This document shows, piece by piece, positions 39,067-49,156 of a stretch of DNA of 64,000 nucleotides; position 1 is the first letter of the stretch; each line of letters opens with the position of its first letter. The stretch covers positions 186,001 through 250,000 of the forward strand of contig NZ_JAQSDR010000015.1 in NCBI RefSeq assembly GCF_029946005.1. The letters run 5' to 3'. The stretch comes from Aquabacterium sp. (GTDB taxonomy: Bacteria; Pseudomonadota; Gammaproteobacteria; Burkholderiales; Burkholderiaceae_C). The notes beneath the pieces are model-generated. The model was not told the origin of the DNA, did no database searches, and saw nothing but the letters and a program-made list of their open reading frames with translations. A program made the position numbers and the translations under genes.

Positions 39067-40257
39067 TTAGAAAGGCTCGATGCCGAGGACGGCAGCGGCT
39101 TTCAAGGCCACATTGCGTGCAAGGTCGGCGGTGGCGGCGGTCACGGTGAGGTGGCCCATCTTGCGGCCACGGCGCGCGTCCGTTTTGCCATACAGGTGCA
39201 GGTGGGTGCCGGGCAAGGCCAGCACGGCGGCCCAGTCGGGTTCGCGCTGCACGGTCGAATCACCGTCAAACCACAAATCGCCCAGCAAGTTGAGCATGAA
39301 GCAGGGGCTGTGGAGTTGCGGGGCCACCAGGGGCAGGCCGGTCATGGCGCGCACCTGCATCTCGAACTGCGACACGTCGCAGGCGTCGATGGTGTGGTGG
39401 CCGGAGTTGTGCGGGCGCGGGGCCATTTCATTGGCGACCAGGCTGCCATCCTGCAGGATGAAAAACTCCAGGCACAGCACGCCAACGTAGTTCAGCGACG
39501 CGGCCAAGGTCTGCGCGGCGTTGATCACCTGCGTGGACAAGGCTTCGCTCACGCCTGGGGCAGGCACCGTGGTCACGGCCAGGATGCCGTCGCGGTGCAG
39601 GTTGTGCTGAACCGGGAAGTGCACGATCTGGCCGTCCCGGCCCCGGGCCACGATCACGCTGACCTCGAAGGCAAGGGGCAGCATCTTCTCGAGCACACAG
39701 GGCACGTGCTTGAGTTCGTCCCAGGCCTGGGCCAACTCGGCCCGGGTCTTGATGCGGACCTGGCCTTTGCCGTCGTAGCCCAGGCGGGCGGTTTTGAGGA
39801 TGCCGGGCAGCAGGTCGTCGCTGATAGCAGCCAGTTGATTCGGCGTTTCGATCAGGGCATAAGGGGCGCAGGGCACGCCGCTGGCCACGAAGTGGGCCTT
39901 TTCGCGGGCGCGGTCCTGACAGACCAGCACGGCCGAACCGGCGGGCGCCACCGGGCGGCTGAGCGCCAGGGTGTCGAGCGACTGGGCGGGCACGTTCTCG
40001 AACTCGGTGGTGACGGCCGCGCACAGGCGGGCCATCTCGGCCAAAGCGGCCGCGTCGAGGTAGTCGGCTTTCAGATGGTGGTGGGACACCAGACCGGCTG
40101 GGCTGGCAGGGTCGGGGTCGAGCACCGCCGTGGCGTAACCCATGGACTGGGCCGCGTGCACGAACATGCGGCCGAGCTGGCCACCGCCCACGACGCCCAG
40201 CGTCGTCGGTTCGTGGCTGCCCAGTGTGGCGCCCGGCAAGATCACATCGAGGGTCAT
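39067..40257 (-). CDS. purK: N5-carboxyaminoimidazole ribonucleotide synthase PurK
   Basis: ATP-grasp enzyme converting AIR and bicarbonate to N5-CAIR in purine synthesis. 396 aa: [20 protein letters not shown] at the N-terminus, the ATP-grasp core ([11 protein letters not shown]) and the motif [18 protein letters not shown]. Its start overlaps the purE stop (ATGA at 40257-40254). Confidence 0.97.
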   Translation of the reverse strand: MTLDVILPGATLGSHEPTTLGVVGGGQLGRMFVHAAQSMGYATAVLDPDPASPAGLVSHHHLKADYLDAAALAEMARLCAAVTTEFENVPAQSLDTLALSRPVAPAGSAVLVCQDRAREKAHFVASGVPCAPYALIETPNQLAAISDDLLPGILKTARLGYDGKGQVRIKTRAELAQAWDELKHVPCVLEKMLPLAFEVSVIVARGRDGQIVHFPVQHNLHRDGILAVTTVPAPGVSEALSTQVINAAQTLAASLNYVGVLCLEFFILQDGSLVANEMAPRPHNSGHHTIDACDVSQFEMQVRAMTGLPLVAPQLHSPCFMLNLLGDLWFDGDSTVQREPDWAAVLALPGTHLHLYGKTDARRGRKMGHLTVTAATADLARNVALKAAAVLGIEPF

Positions 40258-40763
40258 GGGGCGTCCAGGCTCAGGTCTTGGGTCATGTTGCGGGCCACTT
40301 CGGTCTGGCGGGCACGGAAGGCATCCAAGGCATCGCGCAGGCCGGTGTCGTTCTGGGCCAGCATGGCCACGGCGAACAAGGCCGCGTTGCCGGCACCCGA
40401 CGTGCCAATGGCAAAGGTCGCCACAGGGATGCCCTTGGGCATCTGCACAATGGAATGCAGGGAATCAACCCCCTGCAGGTGCTTCGAAGGCACAGGCACG
40501 CCCAGCACGGGCACCGTGGTCTTGGCCGCCAGCATGCCCGGCAGGTGGGCCGCGCCGCCCGCCCCCGCGATGATGGCCACCAGCCCACGCTTTCGCGCCG
40601 CCTCGGCATAGGCGAACATGTCGTCGGGCATGCGGTGGGCTGAAACCACCTTGGCCTCGAAGGGGACACCGAACTCGGTGAGAATGTCGGCAGCATGGCG
40701 CATCACGTCCCAGTCACTGCTGGAACCCATCACCACGCCAATCAAGGGAGTCGCGTTGTTCAC
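40254..40763 (-). CDS. purE: N5-carboxyaminoimidazole ribonucleotide mutase PurE
   Basis: Converts N5-CAIR to CAIR, the step after PurK. 169 aa from a GTG at 40763 preceded by AGGAG at about 8 nt; the frame runs on upstream but that is antisense to the thioredoxin gene. Class I PurE motifs: [21 protein letters not shown] and [12 protein letters not shown]. Diverges from the thioredoxin-TPR gene across 51 nt. Confidence 0.96.
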   Translation of the reverse strand: MNNATPLIGVVMGSSSDWDVMRHAADILTEFGVPFEAKVVSAHRMPDDMFAYAEAARKRGLVAIIAGAGGAAHLPGMLAAKTTVPVLGVPVPSKHLQGVDSLHSIVQMPKGIPVATFAIGTSGAGNAALFAVAMLAQNDTGLRDALDAFRARQTEVARNMTQDLSLDAP

Positions 40764-40814
40764 GGCTCGCTCCTCGCTCTGTAAAACCTGCAATTTTAGG
40801 CGCTTGCTGCCACC

Positions 40815-41783
40815 ATGATCGACATCACCCTTGAGAACTTTGAAACCGACCTGCTGGCCGGCTCCGCCCAACAGCCCATCCTGCTGGACATCTGGGCCCC
40901 CTGGTGCGGCCCCTGCAAGGCGCTGGGCCCCGTGCTGGAAAAGCTCGAAGTGGATTACGCTGGGCGTTTTCAACTGGCCAAGCTGAACGCCGACGAGCAG
41001 CAGGAGATCGCGGGCCAGTTGTCCGAAATGTTCGGCGTGCGCTCCATTCCCTTCTGCGTGATCTTCGTGGGCGGCCAACCGGTGGACGGCTTCGTGGGCG
41101 CCTTGCCCGAAGCCCAGATCCGCGAGTTCCTGGACAAGCACGTGCCCAGCGAAGGCGCCATCGCCTCCGAGGCCGAGACGGTGCAAGCCGAGCAACTGGT
41201 GGCCGAAGGCGACACCGCCTCGGCCCTGGACCTGCTGGAAGACGCCCTGGCGCGTGACCCCGGCAACGACGAAGCCCGCTACGACCTGATCAAGCTGCTG
41301 TTGGCCCAGGGCAACCCGGTGGCCGCCGCCAGCGTGTTCGAGCCGATCGCGTCGCGCGCCACCGGCCTGCTGGCCGAGCCCCGCGTGACCGCCTTTGGCC
41401 GCTACATCACCGCCGCCCAAGCCGCTCCCGACCTGCGCCCGGCCGCGGTCCTGGCCGAAGCCCTCGTTGCCAACAAACGCGATTTCGCCGCCCGCTTCGA
41501 GCGCGCGCAGCAGCACTTCGCCGTCGGCCTGTTCACCCAGGCCATGGACGAGCTGCTCGAAATCATCATGCGCGACAAGACCTGGTCGGAAGAGCTGGCC
41601 CGCAAGACCTACGTGGCCATCCTGGAAGTGATGACCAAGCCCATCCCCAAAGCCTCCGCCAAACCCGCAGCCGCGGCGGCCGACACCAAAGGCAAGCTGG
41701 AGATCGCGGGCAAGCACGAGGTCGCCAGCGCCGACCCCGTCATCGACCAATACCGCCGCAAGCTGAGCATGGCGCTGTTCTGA
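40815..41783 (+). CDS. cnoX: Thioredoxin-TPR protein (CnoX/YbbN family)
   Basis: Thioredoxin-domain chaperone, 322 aa: an N-terminal thioredoxin fold with WCGPC (W30, C31, C34) and a C-terminal TPR region from about residue 120. E. coli CnoX lacks a full active site and acts as a holdase; here the redox motif is canonical, so reductase activity is possible. The tail (about 282-305) is Ala/Lys-rich. Confidence 0.88.
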   Translation: MIDITLENFETDLLAGSAQQPILLDIWAPWCGPCKALGPVLEKLEVDYAGRFQLAKLNADEQQEIAGQLSEMFGVRSIPFCVIFVGGQPVDGFVGALPEAQIREFLDKHVPSEGAIASEAETVQAEQLVAEGDTASALDLLEDALARDPGNDEARYDLIKLLLAQGNPVAAASVFEPIASRATGLLAEPRVTAFGRYITAAQAAPDLRPAAVLAEALVANKRDFAARFERAQQHFAVGLFTQAMDELLEIIMRDKTWSEELARKTYVAILEVMTKPIPKASAKPAAAAADTKGKLEIAGKHEVASADPVIDQYRRKLSMALF

Positions 41784-41804
41784 CCGCCCTCAAGAAAGCA
41801 CCCC

Positions 41805-42710
41805 ATGGACATCACCAGCCAACGCATCGCCCTGCCCTCGCCGAGCGCGAACCAGCCTGAGGCCTGGCTGGATTGCCGCCTGGCTGGCCCCGAGGACGCG
41901 CCGCTGCTGGTGTTCCTGCATGGCTTTCCGGAAGCGGCTTTTGCGTGGGACGAGTTGCTGGCCCATTTTGGCGAGCACTACCGTTGCGTGGCGCCCAACC
42001 TGCGCGGCTACCCAGGCTCGTACTCGCCCCCCGAGGTGAAGGACTACCGCGCGCAGCTGATCGGGGCGGATGTGCTGGGTTTGATCCAGGCCTTGGGCGC
42101 CCCCGCCGCCGCCTTGATCGCGCACGACTGGGGTGGTGCCATTGCCTGGGGACTGGCCGCCATGGCGCCACAGATGATGGAGCGCCTGGTGATCCTGAAC
42201 GCGCCCCACCCGGCTTTGTTCATGAAAGCGCTGCGCCACGACCCCGCCCAACAGGCGGCCAGCGAGTACATGAACCTGCTGCGCCGCCCCGGGATCGAAG
42301 CCTATTTGCAGGCCGATGATTTCGCCAAGATGTGGTCCTTCTTTGAGCGCTTTGGCGGCGCCACCTGGCTCACGCCCGCGCTGCGCGATCAATACCGCCA
42401 GGCCTGGTCGGCGGGCTTGAATGGCCCGCTGAATTACTACCGCGCCTCCCCCCTGCACCCGCCCACGGCGCCCACCGACGCGGTCATGCACTTGACGCTG
42501 CCCGAGGCCATGCTGCACGTGAACATCCCCACCACCGTGATCTGGGGCGAGGCCGACCTGGCCCTGCCGCCCAGCCTGCTCGATGGGCTGGAGGCCTATG
42601 TGCCACACCTGCACGTCACCCGTTTGCCCGAGGCCACGCACTGGCTGGTGCATGAAGAGCCCGCCGCGGTGATCCACGCCCTTCAAGCCGCCTTGAACCG
42701 ATCCGCATGA
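41805..42710 (+). CDS. Alpha/beta hydrolase, epoxide hydrolase/dehalogenase-like
   Basis: 301 aa. The nucleophile elbow is AHDWGGAIAW with Asp108, not Ser, which places it with epoxide hydrolases and haloalkane/haloacetate dehalogenases. Oxyanion region LHGFPEAAFAW, RGYPGSYSPP, acid in WGEADLALPP and His in ATHWLVHEEP complete the triad. No signal peptide. It follows the thioredoxin gene by 21 nt and its stop overlaps the sulfurtransferase start. Substrate unknown. Confidence 0.88.
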   Translation: MDITSQRIALPSPSANQPEAWLDCRLAGPEDAPLLVFLHGFPEAAFAWDELLAHFGEHYRCVAPNLRGYPGSYSPPEVKDYRAQLIGADVLGLIQALGAPAAALIAHDWGGAIAWGLAAMAPQMMERLVILNAPHPALFMKALRHDPAQQAASEYMNLLRRPGIEAYLQADDFAKMWSFFERFGGATWLTPALRDQYRQAWSAGLNGPLNYYRASPLHPPTAPTDAVMHLTLPEAMLHVNIPTTVIWGEADLALPPSLLDGLEAYVPHLHVTRLPEATHWLVHEEPAAVIHALQAALNRSA

Positions 42711-43558
42711 GCCCCCTTCATCCACCTACCTTGATCTCGGCCGCTGAGCTGGCCGCCCTGTTGCCACAGGCTGGCACCGATGTGCTGGTGCTGGATTGCC
42801 GCTTCAGCCTGGCCGCCCCTGGCGCTGGTCAACAAGCCCATGCACGAGGCCATTTGCCCGGCGCCGTCTACGCCAACCTGGACACGGATTTGTCAGGCCC
42901 CAAGACGGGCCTGAACGGCCGCCACCCGCAGCCCACGCCCGAGGCCTTCTTGGCCACTTTGCGCCGCTGGGGCCTGCAGGCCCAGACCGAAGTCATCGCG
43001 TATGACGATGCTGGCGGGATGTTTGCGGCGCGCTTGTGGTGGATGCTGCGCTGGATGGGGCACCCGGCGGTGCGTGTGCTGGATGGGGGGTGGGCGGCTT
43101 GGCAGGCGCACGGGGGTCCCGTCAGCACCGAGGGGTCTTCGCGCACTCCGTCGATGGCCTCATGGACCCCACACGACGAACACCTGACCCGCATCGACTT
43201 TGTTCAAGCCCACCTGGGCAACCGCGGCGTGATGCAACTGCTCGATGCCCGAGCGCCCGACCGGTTTCGCGGCGAGAACGAAACGCTGGACCCGGTGGGT
43301 GGCCACATCCCGGGGGCCATCAACCGATTTTTTCAGCTGAACCTGGGGGCTGATGGGCGCTTCAAACCGGCGCAGGTGTTGCGCGATGAGTTCACGGCGC
43401 TGCTGGGCTCGCAGCCTGTCGGCACGGTGGTGCACCAATGCGGCTCGGGCGTCACGGCCTGCCACAACCTGCTGGCGATGGAGCACGCGGGGTTGGCAGG
43501 CTCGCGGCTGTATGCGGGGTCGTGGAGCGAGTGGTGTGCGGACCAGGGGCGGCTTTAG
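42707..43558 (+). CDS. Sulfurtransferase, two rhodanese domains (SseA-like)
   Basis: Thiosulfate or 3-mercaptopyruvate sulfurtransferase, 283 aa with two rhodanese domains. The catalytic loop in the second is CGSGVTAC, Cys245; the CGSGVT form is typical of mercaptopyruvate sulfurtransferases such as SseA. The first domain (LDCRFSL ... GHLPGAVYANLDTDLSG) lacks the active Cys, as usual. Its ATG overlaps the hydrolase stop. Confidence 0.92.
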   Translation: MSPLHPPTLISAAELAALLPQAGTDVLVLDCRFSLAAPGAGQQAHARGHLPGAVYANLDTDLSGPKTGLNGRHPQPTPEAFLATLRRWGLQAQTEVIAYDDAGGMFAARLWWMLRWMGHPAVRVLDGGWAAWQAHGGPVSTEGSSRTPSMASWTPHDEHLTRIDFVQAHLGNRGVMQLLDARAPDRFRGENETLDPVGGHIPGAINRFFQLNLGADGRFKPAQVLRDEFTALLGSQPVGTVVHQCGSGVTACHNLLAMEHAGLAGSRLYAGSWSEWCADQGRL

Positions 43559-43561
43559 GAT

Positions 43562-44164
43562 TCAGCCTTGCCCCAGGTTGTCAAAGTCCACCTCAACCCG
43601 GATCAGTGACTTGACGATGCGGCCCTTGACCTGGCCGGGCGTGAAGTGGGCGTTTTCAAAGGTGACGCGGGCCGCACGCTCCAGCACCTCCGGCAGAGGC
43701 ACACCTTCGAATTCGATTCGGCCCACGCGGCCGTCAGCCTCGATGTACAGGTTCAAGACCACGGTGTAGCGGGCAGCGTCGTTGAAGGTTGCCGGGAACG
43801 GCAGCACCACCGGGGCGGTGGGCTGCGGGGCCACTGTCAGCCAGCGGCGGGGCACGTAGCCGGCCAGGTCGATGGCGCTGTCGCCATCTTGCACCGATGC
43901 TGTCGCCAGCCCGGGGCCGGGCTCGGTGTTCTCGGCCTGGCTTGCCGGGCTGATCGCCGAGTCCATCACCGCCGATTCAGACTGTGCCGCAGCTTGGTGG
44001 GAATCCGTATCCGCGACGCCGCCTGAGCGCAGACGGACCTGAACCGAGTGGCCTGGGCGGGTCTGCGCCTGCGCCTGGCCATCGGCCGGACGGCTGGCCC
44101 AGACCAGCATCGCCGCATGCAATGCGACGACCATGGCAATGCAGGCGCTCAACCGATGACGCAT
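43562..44164 (-). CDS. TonB C-terminal-like protein next to pilY1
   Basis: 200 aa. One N-terminal membrane helix (about 7-24), a variable Ala/Gln/Ser-rich linker and a C-terminal domain resembling the TonB C-terminus (YTVVLNLYIEADGRVGRIEFEGVPLPEVLERAARVTFENAHFTPGQVKGRIVKS, read as pattern). It lacks the long Pro/Lys-rich spacer of classical TonB, and exbB/exbD are not nearby. It begins 16 nt after pilY1 and ends the pilin operon, so a role in pilus assembly is possible but unproven. Confidence 0.65.
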   Translation of the reverse strand: MRHRLSACIAMVVALHAAMLVWASRPADGQAQAQTRPGHSVQVRLRSGGVADTDSHQAAAQSESAVMDSAISPASQAENTEPGPGLATASVQDGDSAIDLAGYVPRRWLTVAPQPTAPVVLPFPATFNDAARYTVVLNLYIEADGRVGRIEFEGVPLPEVLERAARVTFENAHFTPGQVKGRIVKSLIRVEVDFDNLGQG

Positions 44165-44180
44165 CGCCGACTCGGGCCGT

Positions 44181-47100
44181 TCAGTTGTTGATCAACTCGC
44201 GCCAGGCTGCGCGCTTGAATCCACCACCACCGGGAACCTTGTCTTCGTCTTTGATGTCGTCCCAGGTGATGCTGCCATCGCGGTTGCGCCCCCCGATCTT
44301 GATCCTGCCATCGACGATGGCGATCAAGCCCCCGACCCCGGACGTCGACCCCAGGTAAGAGCCGATGCCCCCCAGGCCACTGACGGCCGATCCCGTTTTC
44401 TGATCGAAGATGTACCGCCAGCCAGTTTCGCCCGAAGCCGTGCAACTGCTCGTGCCTGGTATGACGGAATAGGCCACCAGAATGCCGTAGTCCGCTTTCA
44501 TGTTGATGGCCACCCGTTCTTTGCTGGTGGGCAGGTCAACACGCCAGCCCGCCACCCCGGCCGCCGACAGGTTGACCGCGTTGGTCGAGGCGGTTCTGAC
44601 CGAACCCGTGGTGATCACCGTTTGCTGGACCACGGCCCCGTTGGCCCGCACATCGCCCCAGTCCGAGGCGGTCAAGGGATCCTTGATCGCGTAGATAGCT
44701 TGCTGGGTGGCGTCGCTCAGGTCGGGGGTGCCGAGGTAACGGCCCGTGGCCACGAACACCATGGGGTACTTCACGGTGCCGTACTTCACATACGACAGTT
44801 CGGGACGAGTTGTGATGGGCTGTGGCGCCGCAGCGCTGGAGCCGACCAGGAAGGACGCTAGGCGCTGCGCCTTGCCGTTGGGCGCCACCACATTGTCAAT
44901 GTCGAAGCGCCACAAGTTGCCCAGCAAATCCCCACCATAGAAGCGCGAGGCGGTGTTGTTCGATGGCGAATCAATCCAGGCATTGATTCGCGCCAGCCCG
45001 CTGGGCGTGCCCACCGTGCCAGCCGGCGTGGTGCCAGAGGTGTAGGTCGGGATCTTGGCCAGTTGCACACCGGTGTTGGCGTTGAGCACGTACAGGTAGC
45101 CGTTGCCGGTGTTGTTGTAGCCCGAGGCGAACACCACCACCCAGGTGCCATCGGCACGTTTGGTGATGATGGGATCCCCGTAGGTCAGGCCCAGGTCCGG
45201 ATCCTTGGCGTCGGTGGCGGTGACGCTGGCCGCGCCTTGCGTGAACTCCCAAAGCACCGAAGGACTGGCCGGATTGGTGATGTCCAGGGCGTAGTAGCCC
45301 TTGCCTCCGGCATTGAAACCGCCCACCAGGATGGACTTCCAGGTGCTGCCGACCACGATGTCGCCCACGATCGGCGAGCCATCCACGGAATACTGGTGGT
45401 AGTTGCCATAGTCGGCATTCGCCAGGCGCCCCAACTTGGGCATCACGGCCGTGGGCACGAACGCCCACAGCTCGACCCCCATGTCCGCCCGCTCGCCAGA
45501 AAAGGCATGCAACATGCCATCGTTGCCCCCCACGTACACCACGGCGCGGCGCAATGCTTTGGCGGTTTTGAAAGCGGCATAGCCAGCATCGATGTAGCCA
45601 AAGGGTGGTGCCGCCAAATACACCGGTTCGCTGTTGATGATGTCGCCCAAGGCGCTGACCCGTCCGCGGAACAAGGGGTTGGCGGCATTGCTCTCTTCAT
45701 AGGTGTTCACGCCGCGCAACCAGTTGACCAGGTTGGTACCGTTGTTGGCCAGGGTGAGTTGCCCTGCCGACAAGGCCGTGCACTGCTGCGGATAGATCGT
45801 GACTGAATCCGACACCGACTTGCTGCAGAAGTTGGTGAAGTTCGTGTTCAGGCCATCGGTGGTGAGGTTGGTGGAATTGAAGGCCACCAAGGTCGTCGTG
45901 CCAGGTTTTCGGTAGTAGATGTTGCGCCGATCCGTGGCATTGGCGCCGCGCAGCGCGAGGTTGTCAACCCCCGCCTGGGCCGATCCGGCCAGTGGCGTGG
46001 TCGAAATGGTGCCATTGGAAGCCACTGTGTAGGCGACCATGTCGCCGGTCCAGTCCACCGTGGTGTACGAGGTCGCGAAGGCCAAGTTGTCATTGCCCGA
46101 CGGCTTGGCGGAGCTGATCGCCAACGCAGCACCGGCGCCAGGCGTCTTTCCCATGCCCGCCAAGGCGCCACTCAAAGCCACGGTCAGGTCGGTGGCGTTG
46201 TTGGCGCCAAAGTACTGACCCCGGCCATTGACCGCCGCGTGCCACAAATCATCCACGGTGGTGACCGAACCGGAAACCGGCGCAGGCCACAGCAAACTCC
46301 CCGCGAGCAATTTGTAGTAACTCGAGGTGGGATCCGTCGCGTGATCCAGGTAGTAGCGGTCGTACGTCAAGGCCCCGTTGACGCCCAGCCCCAGCGTGAA
46401 CGTGGTCATGTGCTGCCAGGTGGCCGTGTCGCGGCCAGACACGGTGAGCAAGCTGTTGTCACACACATCGGTGCCCAGGGCCCCGGTGCAGTTGGCCAGG
46501 GCGCTGGTGCGCAGGTCGGTCATGTAGTAGTACTGGGCCACGTCGGCCAGGGTGTTGGAGCTGCCGCCCGAGCCGCCAGTCACCGTGGTGGTGGGGCCGC
46601 CGGTCGTGGTGCCCAGCACCACCGTGGTGGGTGAGCTCGTGGCCGTGGCCGTGGCCGGGCCTGAGGCATAGGGGCCGCCATTGGAGGCCGGCCGGGATGC
46701 GCCAGTGCTGATGCAGGACGAGGACGTGGCGCTGGCGTAGCCCGAGGTGGTCGGCCATGAGGCCAAGGCAGGCGCCGATGGCGATGGGTCGGTGGTGGTG
46801 GTGCTGGACCCGGCAGGCCCCGTCACCGCCGTGCTGGAGCTTTGCACGCCCGCCGTGGTGGTGGTGGTCACCGTGGTGGTGGTGACAAAGTCCTGCAACT
46901 GCACACGCGTGCCACTGACCGACGGCGTAACCGCCAAGGCGGTGGTGGTTTTCTTGACCGGAGAGAAGCACGAGCAACCACTGGCCGGGGAGAAGCAACT
47001 GCCCACGCTGTACGTGTAACCCTCATAGGTGTACTTCTGAGCCACCGTCACGGCGGTGTTGGTTTGCCGTTGCTCGCTGACCGTGGACACCGTTTGCGAC

Positions 47101-48485
47101 GTGGACGTGGCGCCATCGCTGAAGGGTCGCACATCCGCGCCGTCTTGCTGTCCGATGTCGGTGGTGCCGTTCAGTTGTTTGGGGTTGCTGCCGTCGTTCC
47201 AGTAGCCATCGGTGGACAGGAAGGCGTAGCTGCGCTGACAGGCGTACTGCATCGGATCATAGGTTTGCCCTGAGACCTTCTTGGCAAAGTAGCGGCCGGC
47301 CTTGGACAAGGCGGTGCGCAGCGGGGTGCCGCCATTGGGCGTGGCGTTGTAAAGCCGCTCCATGAACAGGCTGCGCTGAGCGCTGTCGTAGTCCCGAACG
47401 TTCAAAAAAGCATTGCCCGCCGAGATGGTGGACAGCGTGTTGCTTTCAGTGATGCCCGTGTTGTTGATGGTCGAAAAACCCACGCGGTAGCGATTGGTCA
47501 AGGGCTGGAAGGCGCGGCCTGCGGCGGTGCGCGTCATCAGCATGCGAGTGCGGTAGTACTGGTACCAGTTGGCGTAGTTCTGCGCTTCACTCGATCCCGC
47601 GGTCACCACCACCCCGGTGAACTTGCCATCGCCCGCTTCACCCGCGGGGTTGCCTGGATGGCTGATGCACTCGTTCTTGAAGGTGGTATTGCTCACGCCC
47701 GAGGTGGTGTAGGTCCAGCCCATCTTGGTCTGGGCACCCGTGTACCTGTAGTAAGTGCTGTTCGCCAGGTTGTCAACCTGCAGTTCGTTCACCTTCCAAT
47801 CAGCGGCCGAGTCGGTACCGTTGTAGCTGGTCACATTGATGGTGATGGTCCGGGTGCAAGAGAACAGGCAAATGCCGGCATTGGCGACGTTGGTGACGGT
47901 GCCGATGACCCAATGGTTCTCATCGTTGGCATCCACCGCCGTGATCACGTCACCCACAGACCAAGGCGGCAAACCGCCCAAGAAGTTGAAGCCATTGAAC
48001 AGGCCCGCCAGAAAGCCACTCGTGAACTCAAACGATTTGCTGCCCGTCCCCGTGGTGACATTGCTGCCGCTGTAGTAAGCGGTGCCGCCGCTCAGCGTGG
48101 GGCCAAAACCGTTGGGATTGGCAGCGGAAAAACTGGCATTGGGAAAGCTTGAGCCATCTGCCTTCAAAGGGGGTGAGTAGGTGAACGTCGGGTCATACGC
48201 CACGCCATTGCACTGGGCGGACTTGTAGCCATACGTGGTGGTGTAGCTGGAGGCGGCGGTGTTGACGTCGTCGGGCATGTAGTCCCAACCCATGCTGCCG
48301 GAGTTGTCCAGCACAAACAGGATGTTGGGCTTGGTGCTGGTAGTTGACATGGTGGCCAGCGGTTCATTGGCGATGCTGGTGGTGGCGGCCATGACCTGGG
48401 TGGGCGCGCCCAGCAACAGGCCGGACACCGTCAACCAGGCGGCCAGCAGCCAGGTTTGGGCTCGCGATGAAGTGGGCTTGTTCAT
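44181..48485 (-). CDS. pilY1: PilY1/PilC-like type IV pilus tip adhesin
   Basis: Large secreted pilus-associated protein for assembly, adhesion and mechanosensing. 1434 aa from the ATG at 48485: signal peptide (about 1-34), a von Willebrand A-like domain with MIDAS DNSGSM at 60-65 and FLSTDGYWND further on, a Thr/Ser-rich stretch at about 505-645, and the C-terminal PilY1 beta-propeller (VYVGGNDGMLHAFSGE, GGFNAGGKGYYALDITNP, SGYNNTGNGYLYVLNANTG). The Thr/Ser-rich insert lies inside the N-terminal half. It follows pilX in a pilin operon. Confidence 0.93.
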   Translation of the reverse strand: MNKPTSSRAQTWLLAAWLTVSGLLLGAPTQVMAATTSIANEPLATMSTTSTKPNILFVLDNSGSMGWDYMPDDVNTAASSYTTTYGYKSAQCNGVAYDPTFTYSPPLKADGSSFPNASFSAANPNGFGPTLSGGTAYYSGSNVTTGTGSKSFEFTSGFLAGLFNGFNFLGGLPPWSVGDVITAVDANDENHWVIGTVTNVANAGICLFSCTRTITINVTSYNGTDSAADWKVNELQVDNLANSTYYRYTGAQTKMGWTYTTSGVSNTTFKNECISHPGNPAGEAGDGKFTGVVVTAGSSEAQNYANWYQYYRTRMLMTRTAAGRAFQPLTNRYRVGFSTINNTGITESNTLSTISAGNAFLNVRDYDSAQRSLFMERLYNATPNGGTPLRTALSKAGRYFAKKVSGQTYDPMQYACQRSYAFLSTDGYWNDGSNPKQLNGTTDIGQQDGADVRPFSDGATSTSQTVSTVSEQRQTNTAVTVAQKYTYEGYTYSVGSCFSPASGCSCFSPVKKTTTALAVTPSVSGTRVQLQDFVTTTTVTTTTTAGVQSSSTAVTGPAGSSTTTTDPSPSAPALASWPTTSGYASATSSSCISTGASRPASNGGPYASGPATATATSSPTTVVLGTTTGGPTTTVTGGSGGSSNTLADVAQYYYMTDLRTSALANCTGALGTDVCDNSLLTVSGRDTATWQHMTTFTLGLGVNGALTYDRYYLDHATDPTSSYYKLLAGSLLWPAPVSGSVTTVDDLWHAAVNGRGQYFGANNATDLTVALSGALAGMGKTPGAGAALAISSAKPSGNDNLAFATSYTTVDWTGDMVAYTVASNGTISTTPLAGSAQAGVDNLALRGANATDRRNIYYRKPGTTTLVAFNSTNLTTDGLNTNFTNFCSKSVSDSVTIYPQQCTALSAGQLTLANNGTNLVNWLRGVNTYEESNAANPLFRGRVSALGDIINSEPVYLAAPPFGYIDAGYAAFKTAKALRRAVVYVGGNDGMLHAFSGERADMGVELWAFVPTAVMPKLGRLANADYGNYHQYSVDGSPIVGDIVVGSTWKSILVGGFNAGGKGYYALDITNPASPSVLWEFTQGAASVTATDAKDPDLGLTYGDPIITKRADGTWVVVFASGYNNTGNGYLYVLNANTGVQLAKIPTYTSGTTPAGTVGTPSGLARINAWIDSPSNNTASRFYGGDLLGNLWRFDIDNVVAPNGKAQRLASFLVGSSAAAPQPITTRPELSYVKYGTVKYPMVFVATGRYLGTPDLSDATQQAIYAIKDPLTASDWGDVRANGAVVQQTVITTGSVRTASTNAVNLSAAGVAGWRVDLPTSKERVAINMKADYGILVAYSVIPGTSSCTASGETGWRYIFDQKTGSAVSGLGGIGSYLGSTSGVGGLIAIVDGRIKIGGRNRDGSITWDDIKDEDKVPGGGGFKRAAWRELINN

Positions 48486-48511
48486 GATGGTTCGACCTGT
48501 CCTTTCAGACC

Positions 48512-49156
48512 TTAGTACTGCACGATCGTTTCCGTGAAGCTGGTGGTATCGCGCGAGCCAGTGACTCGCACCACGATTCGAAAATACTGGCCGATGGCCG
48601 AGCCTTCGGCCGCGCATTTGCCACCGCCGGCCGAGCAGGCTCCATTGCTGGAGGGTTCACCGCCTGACGAGGTCAATGGCTGAGCACAGTTGCTGGTGCT
48701 GAGCGCACCGGCGCTTTGGCACAAGCGGAAGATGATGTATTGGGCGGTGTTGCCATTGCTGATGGCGCCAACATCATTGGGCTTCAGGCAGGCGGCATAC
48801 GAGCCCCCGCAGTCGTTGCCGCCCCAGTCCACCAAGGTGCGGGTGGCCGGTGATCCCAACTGCCCGGTGACGTCCAGGTTGATTGGCGCATTGGCGTAGT
48901 AACCTACGCGTTCCGCCGAGTTCGCGGTCAGATCACGCCCGGCTTCGGTCAGCAAGGTCGTGGCCGCGCGCGTGGCACGCTCTGCCGAGGCGGTGGCGTC
49001 CTGCTGGAAGCCGATGTTGCCCAGGATCCGCGAGCCTGAATCCACCGACCGCACCAGCGCAATAGCCGCCAACATCATGGAGACCAGGGTGATCATGGCG
49101 AAAATCAGGGAAGCGCCTCTCTGACGGCCCTTGGGCGCGCGTGGGGTATTCATCAT
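48512..49156 (-). CDS. pilX: Minor pilin assembly protein PilX
   Basis: 214 aa, one of the minor pilins that prime type IV pilus assembly. A GASLIFAMITLVSMMLAAIALV N-terminal helix follows a short basic leader, matching PilX rather than the GFTLIE type. ATG codons at 49156 and 49153 both overlap the pilW stop, so coupling is expected and the exact start is uncertain. Four cysteines in the C-terminal half could form disulfides. Confidence 0.88.
   Translation of the reverse strand: MMNTPRAPKGRQRGASLIFAMITLVSMMLAAIALVRSVDSGSRILGNIGFQQDATASAERATRAATTLLTEAGRDLTANSAERVGYYANAPINLDVTGQLGSPATRTLVDWGGNDCGGSYAACLKPNDVGAISNGNTAQYIIFRLCQSAGALSTSNCAQPLTSSGGEPSSNGACSAGGGKCAAEGSAIGQYFRIVVRVTGSRDTTSFTETIVQY

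Noticed and set aside
40764-41750. Upstream extension of the purE frame to a 498-aa protein
   Set aside because: The extension runs antisense through the thioredoxin-TPR gene; purE starts at the GTG at 40763 with a good ribosome binding site.
46600-46900. Repeated CACCGTGGTGGTG-like pattern considered as a tandem repeat or CRISPR
   Set aside because: Irregular spacing inside the Thr/Ser-rich coding segment of pilY1; no repeat-spacer structure.
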